A stretch of 64,000 nucleotides of DNA, from assembly GCF_007097385.1 (NCBI RefSeq), contig NZ_VJZS01000014.1, forward strand, positions 1-64,000. Reading direction: 5' to 3'. A program made the position numbers and the translations under genes. Every line of letters begins with the position of its first letter. The stretch's first letter is position 1. This stretch comes from Flavobacterium sp. ZT3R18 (GTDB taxonomy: Bacteria; Bacteroidota; Bacteroidia; Flavobacteriales; Flavobacteriaceae). Shown here in pieces: positions 17,229-23,647 of this stretch. The notes beneath the pieces are model-generated. The model did not search any database and was not told where the DNA came from. It saw nothing but the letters and a program-made list of their open reading frames with translations.

Positions 17229-18794
17229 ATGATAAAATTAGTAAACCAATATCTTAGTTTAAACTTTTATTTAAATATAAAAGAAGAGTTTGAAGAATCA
17301 TTTCTTTCCCATCCCAATTATCCAAGTGTATTCGCAATAACGGATTCTTTAGATATGTTGTCTATAGAAAATATAGCGATAAAAGTTCCGAAAGAACAGC
17401 TAGGAGAATTACCTATTTCATTTCTTGCACTTTTTGAGGGCGATTTAGTTTTAGTGACAAAAAATGAAAAGATGATCCAAATTGAGTCCGAAAGGGGAGT
17501 GAAAACCACCTTAGTTATAGATGATTTTTGCAAAGGCTGGAGTGGAGTTATAATAGCAATAGAACCCAATCAAGTTATTACAACAGAAAAGGAATCCAAT
17601 ATCAAATGGATGGCTTACAGTTTTCCTGTTTTAAGTTCAATCCTTTTATCAATTTTTTATAATAATTATAGTGTAAGCAATGCGATATTACTTTTTACTT
17701 CTTTAGTTGGTGTTCTGGTCAGTATTTTTATTGTTCAAGAAAAGTTTGGAGTGAAAAATGAAATAGTTTCAAAATTGTGCAATATCAATCCAAATGCTTC
17801 CTGTGATTCGGTTATTCAATCTCATGAAGGGGAGATTAATAAATGGATGAGTTTTACAGATTTGCCATTGCTTTTTTTTAGCGTTAATATAGTTTCGGTT
17901 TTATTGAACCCAACTTATTCCAGTAAAATAATTGCTTTACTCAGCGTTATATCATTTCCTATTATTGGTTACTCCATTTGGCTTCAAAAATTTAAAATCA
18001 AGAAATGGTGTATGCTCTGTTTGGCAGTATCGACTATACTTGTTCTGCAAGGTTTGGTGGGTTACTTTTTAGAACAGCCGTTACTGTCGAATGTGATTTT
18101 TAATGATTTTAGTTATTTGTTTTCTATAGTGGCTTGCACTTCGTTATGGTTTATGATAAAACCAGTATTAGAGTCTAAGTTTAAAGCGGAAAATGAAGTA
18201 AAAGAATTGAAGAAGTTCAAAAGGAGTTATACTGTTTTCGAATTTTTATCAAAAGAAGTTCCTGTAAAGGAAGGGTTCGCTAAGCTACAAGGCCCACAGT
18301 TCGGTAATCCTAAATCGAGTATAGCACTTACAATTATCCTTAGTCCAAGTTGTGGTCATTGTCATAAAGCATTTGAAGAAGCCATTCACTTAGTATATAA
18401 ATATCCTGAAAAAATATTTTTGAATGTTCTATTTAATATTAACCCAGAGAACAATGACAATCCTTACAGAGCTGTAGTGGAAAACTTATTAGAAATCAAT
18501 AATATATTTCCTGAAAAAATAGAAAAAGCCATTTCGGATTGGCACATCCGTAAAATTGGATTGGATCCATGGTTAAAGAAATGGAAAGTGGGTGTTATCT
18601 CCATGAAAGTGAACCAACAAATTCAGCAGCAATACGATTGGTGTTTAGAAAATGAATTCAACTACACTCCCGTTAAAATTGTAAATGGAAAATTATATCC
18701 AAATGAATACAGCATCAGTGAATTAAAATATTTTTTAAATGATTTTTCTGAGGAGAAAGATGCTGCAGAAATGGAAAGTTTAGTCCGACTTTAA
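17229..18794 (+). CDS. C39-like / VKOR / thioredoxin-fold fusion protein
   Basis: A 521-residue membrane protein. Residues 1-110 resemble a C39-peptidase-like domain without the catalytic cysteine (SHPNYPSVFAITDSLDML). Several membrane helices follow with the vitamin-K-epoxide-reductase features CNINPNASCDSVIQS and the CMLC pair in KIKKWCMLCLAVS. The C-terminal part is a thioredoxin/DsbA-like domain with C375GHC378 in SPSCGHCHKAF. Such fusions make and pass on disulfide bonds. It stands 89 bp upstream of eight cysteine-rich secreted peptide genes, so oxidation of those peptides at the membrane is the natural proposal. The C39-like part might hold the leader. Confidence 0.87.
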   Translation: MIKLVNQYLSLNFYLNIKEEFEESFLSHPNYPSVFAITDSLDMLSIENIAIKVPKEQLGELPISFLALFEGDLVLVTKNEKMIQIESERGVKTTLVIDDFCKGWSGVIIAIEPNQVITTEKESNIKWMAYSFPVLSSILLSIFYNNYSVSNAILLFTSLVGVLVSIFIVQEKFGVKNEIVSKLCNINPNASCDSVIQSHEGEINKWMSFTDLPLLFFSVNIVSVLLNPTYSSKIIALLSVISFPIIGYSIWLQKFKIKKWCMLCLAVSTILVLQGLVGYFLEQPLLSNVIFNDFSYLFSIVACTSLWFMIKPVLESKFKAENEVKELKKFKRSYTVFEFLSKEVPVKEGFAKLQGPQFGNPKSSIALTIILSPSCGHCHKAFEEAIHLVYKYPEKIFLNVLFNINPENNDNPYRAVVENLLEINNIFPEKIEKAISDWHIRKIGLDPWLKKWKVGVISMKVNQQIQQQYDWCLENEFNYTPVKIVNGKLYPNEYSISELKYFLNDFSEEKDAAEMESLVRL

Positions 18795-18820
18795 AATATA
18801 AAAAATATTCTTGCAAGGAT

Positions 18821-18856
18821 AGACTCAAACCCCAAGTGTCTTAAAACGATTAGGGT
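18821..18856 (+). promoter_or_regulatory. Conserved pseudoknot-like element 1
   Basis: Arms: S1 AGACTC/GTGTCT (one mismatch) and S2 ACCCCAA/TTAGGGT (one mismatch). The S2 5' arm lies in the S1 loop, and the S1 3' arm lies in the S2 loop. It ends 27 nt before the ATG at 18884. A near-consensus -7 box, TATTCTTG (18806-18813), just upstream would start transcription near the element's first base. Confidence 0.6.
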
Positions 18857-18883
18857 ATTAACTAAATATTAAAAACTATAATC

Positions 18884-19030
18884 ATGTTAAAAAACATTTT
18901 AAAATTAGAAGGAGCTCAAAAATTGAGTAAGAATGAGCAAAAATCAATCATTGGTGGTGGCTCATGTGAAAGGATTAATTGTGGATTGGACTTTGAATGC
19001 AGGTATGGCCGTTGTTTTCCGACAGAATAA
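18884..19030 (+). CDS. Double-glycine leader peptide precursor 1
   Basis: A 48-residue precursor. The leader MLKNILKLEGAQKLSKNEQK is followed by SIIGG, a double-glycine cleavage site for a C39 peptidase. The predicted core, GSCERINCGLDFECRYGRCF plus PTE, has four Cys. It is the first of eight such genes between the VKOR fusion and the peptidase-ABC exporter, and probably encodes a bacteriocin-like or signalling peptide exported and trimmed by that transporter. Activity is not known. It is too short for the supplied size cut-off and was found by reading the repeated leader. Confidence 0.85.
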   Translation: MLKNILKLEGAQKLSKNEQKSIIGGGSCERINCGLDFECRYGRCFPTE

Positions 19031-19112
19031 TATTTGAGTGATTTAACTCGTTGGCTTGAGTTTTAATCAGTACTTACAACAAGGGTGGGTATTTATATTT
19101 TTAAAGATAAAA

Positions 19113-19146
19113 AATGACAATGGCAATAGCTGTTGTCATTATGACT
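19113..19146 (+). terminator. Hairpin after peptide gene 1
   Basis: AATGACAA (19113-19120) pairs with TTGTCATT (19133-19140), extended by four further pairs including two wobbles around an AATA loop. A short T-run follows. Confidence 0.6.
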
Positions 19147-19161
19147 TTTTAACATTGTCAA

Positions 19162-19197
19162 AGACATAAACTCCAAGTGTCTTAAAACTATTGGAGT
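19162..19197 (+). promoter_or_regulatory. Conserved pseudoknot-like element 2
   Basis: S1 AGACAT/GTGTCT (one wobble); S2 ACTCCAA/TTGGAGT, a perfect 7-bp pairing. It ends 27 nt before the ATG at 19225. TAACATTG just upstream is one base from a -7 box. Confidence 0.65.
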
Positions 19198-19224
19198 ATT
19201 AACTAAAGAATAAAAACAATAATC

Positions 19225-19392
19225 ATGTTAAAAAACATTTTAAAATTAGAAGGAGCTCAAAAATTAACTAAAAAAGAGCAAAAGTCAATTAACGGAGCGG
19301 GAGCATGTCAAGGTATAGATATTTTTATTTGCTGTCCAGATACAGGATTGTGTTCGTGTGCTCCAAAAGGGACTCCATGCATGTTGAGTTAA
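19225..19392 (+). CDS. Double-glycine-type leader peptide precursor 2
   Basis: A 55-residue precursor with leader MLKNILKLEGAQKLTKKEQK and the junction SINGAGAC. The usual GG is GA here, which some C39 exporters also accept. The core has six Cys, including an adjacent pair (FICCPDTGLCSCAPKGTPCM), the most in the set. The stop is only 16 nt before element 3, so genes 2 and 3 may share a transcript. Confidence 0.82.
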   Translation: MLKNILKLEGAQKLTKKEQKSINGAGACQGIDIFICCPDTGLCSCAPKGTPCMLS

Positions 19393-19401
19393 ATAACATT
19401 G

Positions 19402-19436
19402 GACATAAACCTCAAGTGTCTTAAAATGATTGAGGT
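19402..19436 (+). promoter_or_regulatory. Conserved pseudoknot-like element 3
   Basis: S1 GACAT/GTGTC (one wobble); S2 ACCTCAA/TTGAGGT, perfect 7 bp. Compared with element 2, two base pairs of S2 are exchanged with pairing kept. It ends 28 nt before the ATG at 19465. Confidence 0.65.
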
Positions 19437-19464
19437 GTTAACTAAACTATAAAAAACTATTATC

Positions 19465-19623
19465 ATGTTAAAAAAGATTTTAAAATTAGAAGGAGCTCAA
19501 GAATTGACGGAATTGGAGCAAAAAGTTATTAAAGGAGGTCTTCCATATTGCGAGTTCGGATATCCAATTCGTATTTTCGAAAACGGTCGTTGGAAATGGA
19601 TCTGTAGTGGAGAAGAGATTTAA
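19465..19623 (+). CDS. Double-glycine leader peptide precursor 3
   Basis: A 52-residue precursor, leader MLKKILKLEGAQELTELEQK, junction VIKGG. The core begins LPYCEFGYPIRIFENGRWKW and has only two Cys, enough for one disulfide; it is the least cysteine-rich member and is aromatic and basic. The leader has two extra acidic residues compared with the others. A terminator hairpin follows. Confidence 0.83.
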   Translation: MLKKILKLEGAQELTELEQKVIKGGLPYCEFGYPIRIFENGRWKWICSGEEI

Positions 19624-19647
19624 TGTTTTCAAACTTATAATACAGAA

Positions 19648-19688
19648 ACTTTTTACTAAGATTACAATTGAAGTAAATAGTCTTTTTT
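19648..19688 (+). terminator. Terminator after peptide gene 3
   Basis: ACTTTTTACT (19648-19657) pairs with AGTAAATAGT (19672-19681) with one mismatch, followed by a TTTTTT run. Confidence 0.6.
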
Positions 19689-19707
19689 GAAGTTATTTTA
19701 AACATAA

Positions 19708-19743
19708 AGACTCAAACCTCAAGTGTCTTAAAATGATTGGGGT
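19708..19743 (+). promoter_or_regulatory. Conserved pseudoknot-like element 4
   Basis: S1 AGACTC/GTGTCT (one mismatch); S2 ACCTCAA/TTGGGGT with one T-G wobble. It ends 28 nt before the ATG at 19772. Confidence 0.6.
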
Positions 19744-19771
19744 ATTAACTAAACTTTTAAAACTTTAGATT

Positions 19772-19933
19772 ATGTTAAAAAGAATTTTAAAACTAGAAGG
19801 GGCTCAAAAATTAACTAAGAATGAGCAAAAACAAATTGATGGAGGTCTATTGATTAGAAAATGTCCATGGGGAACTTACGACTGTGAAGGTGATGGCAGA
19901 TTTTGTATAAAAAGTGGACAATATTGCCCATAA
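19772..19933 (+). CDS. Double-glycine leader peptide precursor 4
   Basis: A 53-residue precursor, leader MLKRILKLEGAQKLTKNEQK, junction QIDGG. The core starts LLIRKCPWGTYDCEGDGRFC and has four Cys. The spacing C-P-x-G-T-x-x-C-E, then C-x-K-x-G-x-x-C-P, is shared with precursor 5, so these two are recent paralogues with diverged cores. Processing and export would again depend on the C39 transporter at 21283. Confidence 0.84.
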   Translation: MLKRILKLEGAQKLTKNEQKQIDGGLLIRKCPWGTYDCEGDGRFCIKSGQYCP

Positions 19934-20008
19934 GAAATCAAACCTAAATTCATTTAAGTTTTAACACTAATCTGCTTTATTTTAAGCATGTATTTCATTT
20001 CGACAGAG

Positions 20009-20044
20009 GTACCCTCCCCCTAAGTGTACTGATATGATAGGGGA
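20009..20044 (+). promoter_or_regulatory. Conserved pseudoknot-like element 5, diverged
   Basis: S2 is TCCCC(C)TA/TAGGGGA with one bulged C; its end pairs are swapped relative to the other copies. The conserved loop reads AGTGTACTGATATGA. S1 is not kept in its usual form; a 4-nt GTAC/GTAC pairing could replace it. It ends 26 nt before the ATG at 20071. Confidence 0.55.
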
Positions 20045-20070
20045 TTAACCAATTTCTAAAACTTTATATT

Positions 20071-20232
20071 ATGTTAAAAAATATTTTAAAACTAGAAGGG
20101 GCTCAAAAATTAACCAAAAATGAGCAAAAAACTTTAATTGGCGGGATACTAATAGGTTGTCCGGCTGGAACACATCAATGTGAGGATTCAGGTCCTTATA
20201 GATGTGTAAAGAATGGGATGATGTGTCCATAA
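20071..20232 (+). CDS. Double-glycine leader peptide precursor 5
   Basis: A 53-residue precursor, leader MLKNILKLEGAQKLTKNEQK, junction TLIGG. The core starts ILIGCPAGTHQCEDSGPYRC and has four Cys in the same frame as precursor 4. The rest of the core has diverged at most positions while cysteines and glycines remain, suggesting selection on the disulfide scaffold. A strong hairpin follows the stop. Confidence 0.84.
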   Translation: MLKNILKLEGAQKLTKNEQKTLIGGILIGCPAGTHQCEDSGPYRCVKNGMMCP

Positions 20233-20253
20233 TTTAGATTACTATAAAGAGGG

Positions 20254-20290
20254 AGCTATGTGATAAGGAGTGTTATTGCATAGCTTCTTT
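20254..20290 (+). terminator. Terminator after peptide gene 5
   Basis: AGCTATG (20254-20260) pairs with CATAGCT (20279-20285), extended inward by TGATAA/TTATTG with two wobbles. A T-rich stretch follows. Confidence 0.7.
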
Positions 20291-20307
20291 TATTCGGAAT
20301 TTCAAGT

Positions 20308-20343
20308 GACACAAAACTCCAAGTGTCTTAAAATGATTGGGGC
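20308..20343 (+). promoter_or_regulatory. Conserved pseudoknot-like element 6
   Basis: S1 GACAC/GTGTC perfect; S2 CTCCAA/TTGGGG with one wobble. It ends 28 nt before the ATG at 20372. Confidence 0.62.
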
Positions 20344-20371
20344 ATTAACTAAATTATTAAAATTATAAATC

Positions 20372-20527
20372 ATGTTAAAAAACATTTTAAAATTAGAAGG
20401 AGCTCAAAAATTAACTAAAAAGGAGCAAAAAAGTATTTCGGGTGGGTATGTGCCGATCTGTTGTTTAAGATGGAATCCTAGAACTAGAGTTTGTTCTCTA
20501 TGGGATGACGCTTGTTTGGGACAATAA
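20372..20527 (+). CDS. Double-glycine leader peptide precursor 6
   Basis: A 51-residue precursor, leader MLKNILKLEGAQKLTKKEQK, junction SISGG. The core YVPICCLRWNPRTRVCSLWD plus DACLGQ has four Cys including an adjacent pair, with several Trp and Arg residues. It is unrelated in core sequence to its neighbours. A terminator follows. Confidence 0.84.
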   Translation: MLKNILKLEGAQKLTKKEQKSISGGYVPICCLRWNPRTRVCSLWDDACLGQ

Positions 20528-20555
20528 TATAAAGTTGTAGTAAAACAATTCATTT

Positions 20556-20590
20556 AGGAGCTATTAAATTTTCTTTATTAGCTCCTTCTT
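20556..20590 (+). terminator. Terminator after peptide gene 6
   Basis: AGGAGCTA (20556-20563) pairs with TAGCTCCT (20579-20586); a short T-rich tail follows. Confidence 0.6.
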
Positions 20591-20669
20591 GTAAAGGTAT
20601 TCTATTAATAATTCTACTTATTTAAAGTCATTGTATTAAACTCTAAATATAATAACTGCTTTTTTTAGA

Positions 20670-20700
20670 GAGAAAGTAAGTTTCTCAAAAAAAATTGGGT
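20670..20700 (+). promoter_or_regulatory. Degenerate element 7
   Basis: Only the downstream half of the conserved element remains (TTGGGTATTAATTAAA). A CTCAA/TTGGG pairing is still possible, but the AGTGTCTT loop core is replaced by an A-run. A different hairpin, GAGAAA/TTTCTC (20670-20686), lies in its place. Confidence 0.4.
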
Positions 20701-20729
20701 ATTAATTAAACTACTAAAAACGTATAATC

Positions 20730-20894
20730 ATGTTAAAAAGCATTTTAAAATTAGAAGGTACTCAAAAATTAACTAGAAATGAGCAAAAAAGCATTTGCGG
20801 TGGAGATACACCTCCAAATTGCTATGATCCTGAAACCGAAATGTATTCATGTCCACTTCGTATAGGCAGAACTTGGATCTGTGTTTATTGTTAA
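20730..20894 (+). CDS. Double-glycine leader peptide precursor 7
   Basis: A 54-residue precursor, leader MLKSILKLEGTQKLTRNEQK, junction SICGG. The leader itself carries a Cys just before the cleavage site, unlike the others. The core starts DTPPNCYDPETEMYSCPLRI and has four Cys, ending ICVYC. Its upstream element is degenerate, so this copy may be regulated differently or decaying. Confidence 0.8.
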   Translation: MLKSILKLEGTQKLTRNEQKSICGGDTPPNCYDPETEMYSCPLRIGRTWICVYC

Positions 20895-20914
20895 AACGGT
20901 TTAATACGATAGAT

Positions 20915-20950
20915 AGACACAAACCTCAAGTGTCTTAAAATGATTGGGGC
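20915..20950 (+). promoter_or_regulatory. Conserved pseudoknot-like element 8
   Basis: S1 AGACAC/GTGTCT, perfect 6 bp; S2 CCTCAA/TTGGGG with one wobble; the third loop is TAAAATGA. It ends 28 nt before the ATG at 20979. It starts 21 nt after the stop of peptide gene 7. Confidence 0.65.
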
Positions 20951-20978
20951 ATTAACTAAATTATTAAAACTATAAATC

Positions 20979-21170
20979 ATGTTAAAAAACATTTTAAAAT
21001 TAGAAGGAGCTCAACAATTAACTAAAAAGGAGCAAAAATCAATTAATGGGGGATATGGATGTATTAGAACCTTTTATTGGACAATGACAGCAGCCGAATG
21101 TGCTGATGAAGGGGGCATTTATAATGCGAGTACTGGAAAATGTCGCGTTAGTGAAAACATTTGTCTATAG
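20979..21170 (+). CDS. Double-glycine leader peptide precursor 8
   Basis: A 63-residue precursor, the longest of the set. Leader MLKNILKLEGAQQLTKKEQK, junction SINGG. The core YGCIRTFYWTMTAAECADEG continues with GKCRVSENICL; it has four Cys. It lies immediately upstream of the exporter gene, separated by a strong terminator, so the exporter needs its own promoter or read-through. Confidence 0.86.
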   Translation: MLKNILKLEGAQQLTKKEQKSINGGYGCIRTFYWTMTAAECADEGGIYNASTGKCRVSENICL

Positions 21171-21192
21171 TTCAATTTTTTCATAAAGATAG

Positions 21193-21227
21193 TAGAGAGA
21201 AGATTTATTTTTCTCTCTATTTTTTTA
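21193..21227 (+). terminator. Terminator between peptide 8 and the exporter
   Basis: TAGAGAGAA (21193-21201) pairs perfectly with TTCTCTCTA (21211-21219), followed by a run of seven T. Confidence 0.85.
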
Positions 21228-21282
21228 TAGTAGTTATATGAAATAAATGTCTTAATTTGCTTTCAAAATAATAAGTGTTACA

Positions 21283-23475
21283 TTGAAGAAATTTCCCAAC
21301 TACAAACAGGCCGATTCTAAAGACTGCGGCCCTACCTGCTTAAAAATTATTGCCAAGCATTATGGCAAAACGATAAACATTCAAGAATTAAGAGATTTTA
21401 GCGAGACCACTCGCGAAGGCAGTAATTTATTATTTCTAAGTGATGCTGCCGAGAAAATAGGCTTTAGAACTTTGGGAGTAAAACTCAATTTAAAAAGTCT
21501 AGAAGAAGTGCCTTTGCCTTGTATTTTGCATTGGAACAAAGAACACTATGTAGTCCTGTATAATGTTAAAAAAGGAAGGTATTTTATTTCAGACCCCGGT
21601 TTTGGGTTAATTGAGTATAATGAATCCGATTTTATAAAATTTTGGATAGGGAATAATGCCGATGATACTACTCAGGAGGGTATTGCTTTATTACTGGAAG
21701 CTACGCCAAAGTTCTTCCAGTCTGAATTTGACAAGGAAGAAAATAAGGGATTTGGATTTGGATTATTGTCTCAATATGTATTGCGATACAAATCCTTCTT
21801 AATGCAGTTAAGCGTTGGTTTATTAGCCAGCAGTTTGTTGCAGCTTATTTTTCCTTTCTTGACACAAAGTATTGTCGATGTTGGGATTCAGAATCAAAAT
21901 ATTCATTTTATTTATCTCATACTGTTTGCGCAATTGTTTCTTTTTGCGGGAAGAACAGGACTAGAACTCATTCGGAGTTGGATACTTTTGCATCTTTCTA
22001 CAAGAATAAATATTTCCCTAATATCAGATTTCTTTATTAAATTAATGAATTTGCCCATTTCATTTTTTGATGTTAGAATGACCGGAGATATCATGCAACG
22101 CATAAATGATCACCATCGAATAGAAAAAATTTTAACTACTTCTTCCTTAAATGTATTGTTTTCTGTAATCAATATGTTTATTATGGGAGGGGTATTGGCC
22201 TATTATAACCTTCAAATTTTCTTTGTGTTTTTTGCAGGAAGCATACTGTATTTTGGTTGGATTACCCTATTTCTTAAAAGAAGAAAAGAGTTGGATTACA
22301 AGAGATTTTCGGAAGTAAGTCAGGAACAAAGTAAAGTGATGGAGCTCATCAACGGGATGCAGGAAATTAAATTGCACAATGCCGAAAAACAAAAACGCTG
22401 GGGATGGGAATACGTACAGGCGAGATTGTTTCGGGTTTCTATAAAAGGATTGGTACTAGAACAAACACAAACGATTGGTTCATCGGTTATAAATGAGTTA
22501 AAGAACATTTTTATTATTTTCCTTTCGGCAAAATTAGTGATAGACGGATCCATTACTTTAGGGATGATGATGGCAATAAGTTCTATCGTGGGGAGTTTGA
22601 ATGGCCCAATTACCCAACTTATTGAGTTTGTCCGTGAATTGCAAGACGCCAAAATTTCCTTGGCTCGTTTGTCTGAAATTCACGAAAAAGAAGATGAGTC
22701 CCAACAAGAAATGCATCAAACACACGATATTCCAAAAGACAGTGCTATTGTTATAAAGGATTTGTGTTACCGTTATCTGGGGTCGGATATTTCTGTTTTG
22801 GACAATCTGAATTTAACGATTCCTGCCCGAAAAGTTACCGCTATCGTGGGCGTTAGCGGAAGTGGAAAGACTACCTTAATGAAACTATTGCTTAAATTCT
22901 ATGATCCGGACAAAGGGGAAATCAATTTAGGAAATACCCAACTCAAAAATATTGCACAAAAATCTTGGAGAGCCAACATAGGTGCTGTAATGCAAGAAGG
23001 CTTTATTTTTAATGATACGATCGCCAATAATATAGCCGTAGGAGTGGATTTAATTAATAAAGAGCGTCTGGTGTATGCAGCAGATGTGGCCAATATCACG
23101 GAATATATCTTAGGATTACCACTAGGATATAATACTAAAATAGGTAGTGAAGGAGTAGGGATGAGTACCGGACAAAAGCAACGATTACTTATTGCCAGAG
23201 CTGTTTACAAAAACCCTGAAATGTTGTTTTTTGATGAAGCTACTTCAGCCTTGGATGCCAATAATGAAAAAGTAATTATGGGTAAACTGGATCTTTTTTT
23301 TAAGAATAAAACGGTAGTGGTTATTGCGCATCGATTGAGTACAGTAATGAATGCCGATCAAATTGTGGTGCTAGACAAAGGGAAAATTATCGAGATGGGA
23401 AGTCATTCGGCATTGGTAGAACAAAAAGGAAATTATTTTGAATTGGTTAGAAATCAATTGCAATTAGGGAATTAA
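21283..23475 (+). CDS. Peptidase-containing (C39) ABC exporter for GG-leader peptides
   Basis: A 730-residue inner membrane half-transporter. The N-terminal C39 protease has Cys15 (SKDCGPTC), His88 (NKEHYVVLY) and Asp104 (ISDPGFG), so it should cut precursors after the double glycine. Six membrane helices follow, then the ATPase with Walker A GVSGSGKTT (523-531), signature STGQKQR and Walker B LFFDEATSALD. The only reasonable start is a TTG at 21283. It directly follows eight GG-leader genes and precedes an HlyD adaptor, giving a type I export system; no TolC partner is in the window. Confidence 0.95.
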   Translation: MKKFPNYKQADSKDCGPTCLKIIAKHYGKTINIQELRDFSETTREGSNLLFLSDAAEKIGFRTLGVKLNLKSLEEVPLPCILHWNKEHYVVLYNVKKGRYFISDPGFGLIEYNESDFIKFWIGNNADDTTQEGIALLLEATPKFFQSEFDKEENKGFGFGLLSQYVLRYKSFLMQLSVGLLASSLLQLIFPFLTQSIVDVGIQNQNIHFIYLILFAQLFLFAGRTGLELIRSWILLHLSTRINISLISDFFIKLMNLPISFFDVRMTGDIMQRINDHHRIEKILTTSSLNVLFSVINMFIMGGVLAYYNLQIFFVFFAGSILYFGWITLFLKRRKELDYKRFSEVSQEQSKVMELINGMQEIKLHNAEKQKRWGWEYVQARLFRVSIKGLVLEQTQTIGSSVINELKNIFIIFLSAKLVIDGSITLGMMMAISSIVGSLNGPITQLIEFVRELQDAKISLARLSEIHEKEDESQQEMHQTHDIPKDSAIVIKDLCYRYLGSDISVLDNLNLTIPARKVTAIVGVSGSGKTTLMKLLLKFYDPDKGEINLGNTQLKNIAQKSWRANIGAVMQEGFIFNDTIANNIAVGVDLINKERLVYAADVANITEYILGLPLGYNTKIGSEGVGMSTGQKQRLLIARAVYKNPEMLFFDEATSALDANNEKVIMGKLDLFFKNKTVVVIAHRLSTVMNADQIVVLDKGKIIEMGSHSALVEQKGNYFELVRNQLQLGN

Positions 23476-23483
23476 GAAGGAGA

Positions 23484-23574
23484 TGGAAGTTGGAAGAAGG
23501 AAGAAGGAAGAAGGAAGAAGGAAGAAGGAAGATGGAAGTTGGAAGTTGGAAGTTGGAAGATGGAAGTTGGAAGC
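23484..23574. repeat. Tandem heptamer repeat, 13 units
   Basis: Thirteen consecutive 7-bp units of the form (T/A)GGAAG(A/T) fill exactly 91 bp just after the exporter stop. The array could vary in length by slippage. An inverse-complement relative (AACTTCCAGCTCCCAGCTTC) lies at 23602-23621, and again inside the HlyD gene start. Confidence 0.85.
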
Positions 23575-23647
23575 GGGGGTGTTCTCGATATTGCGATTTC
23601 GAACTTCCAGCTCCCAGCTTCAAACTCCCCGCTAATAAACACACACT

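Noticed and set aside
18821-20950. Regularly spaced repeats suggesting a CRISPR array
   Set aside because: The repeat units include a start codon and leader-coding sequence, units are ~140-420 bp apart, and spacers are open reading frames. No cas genes are present.
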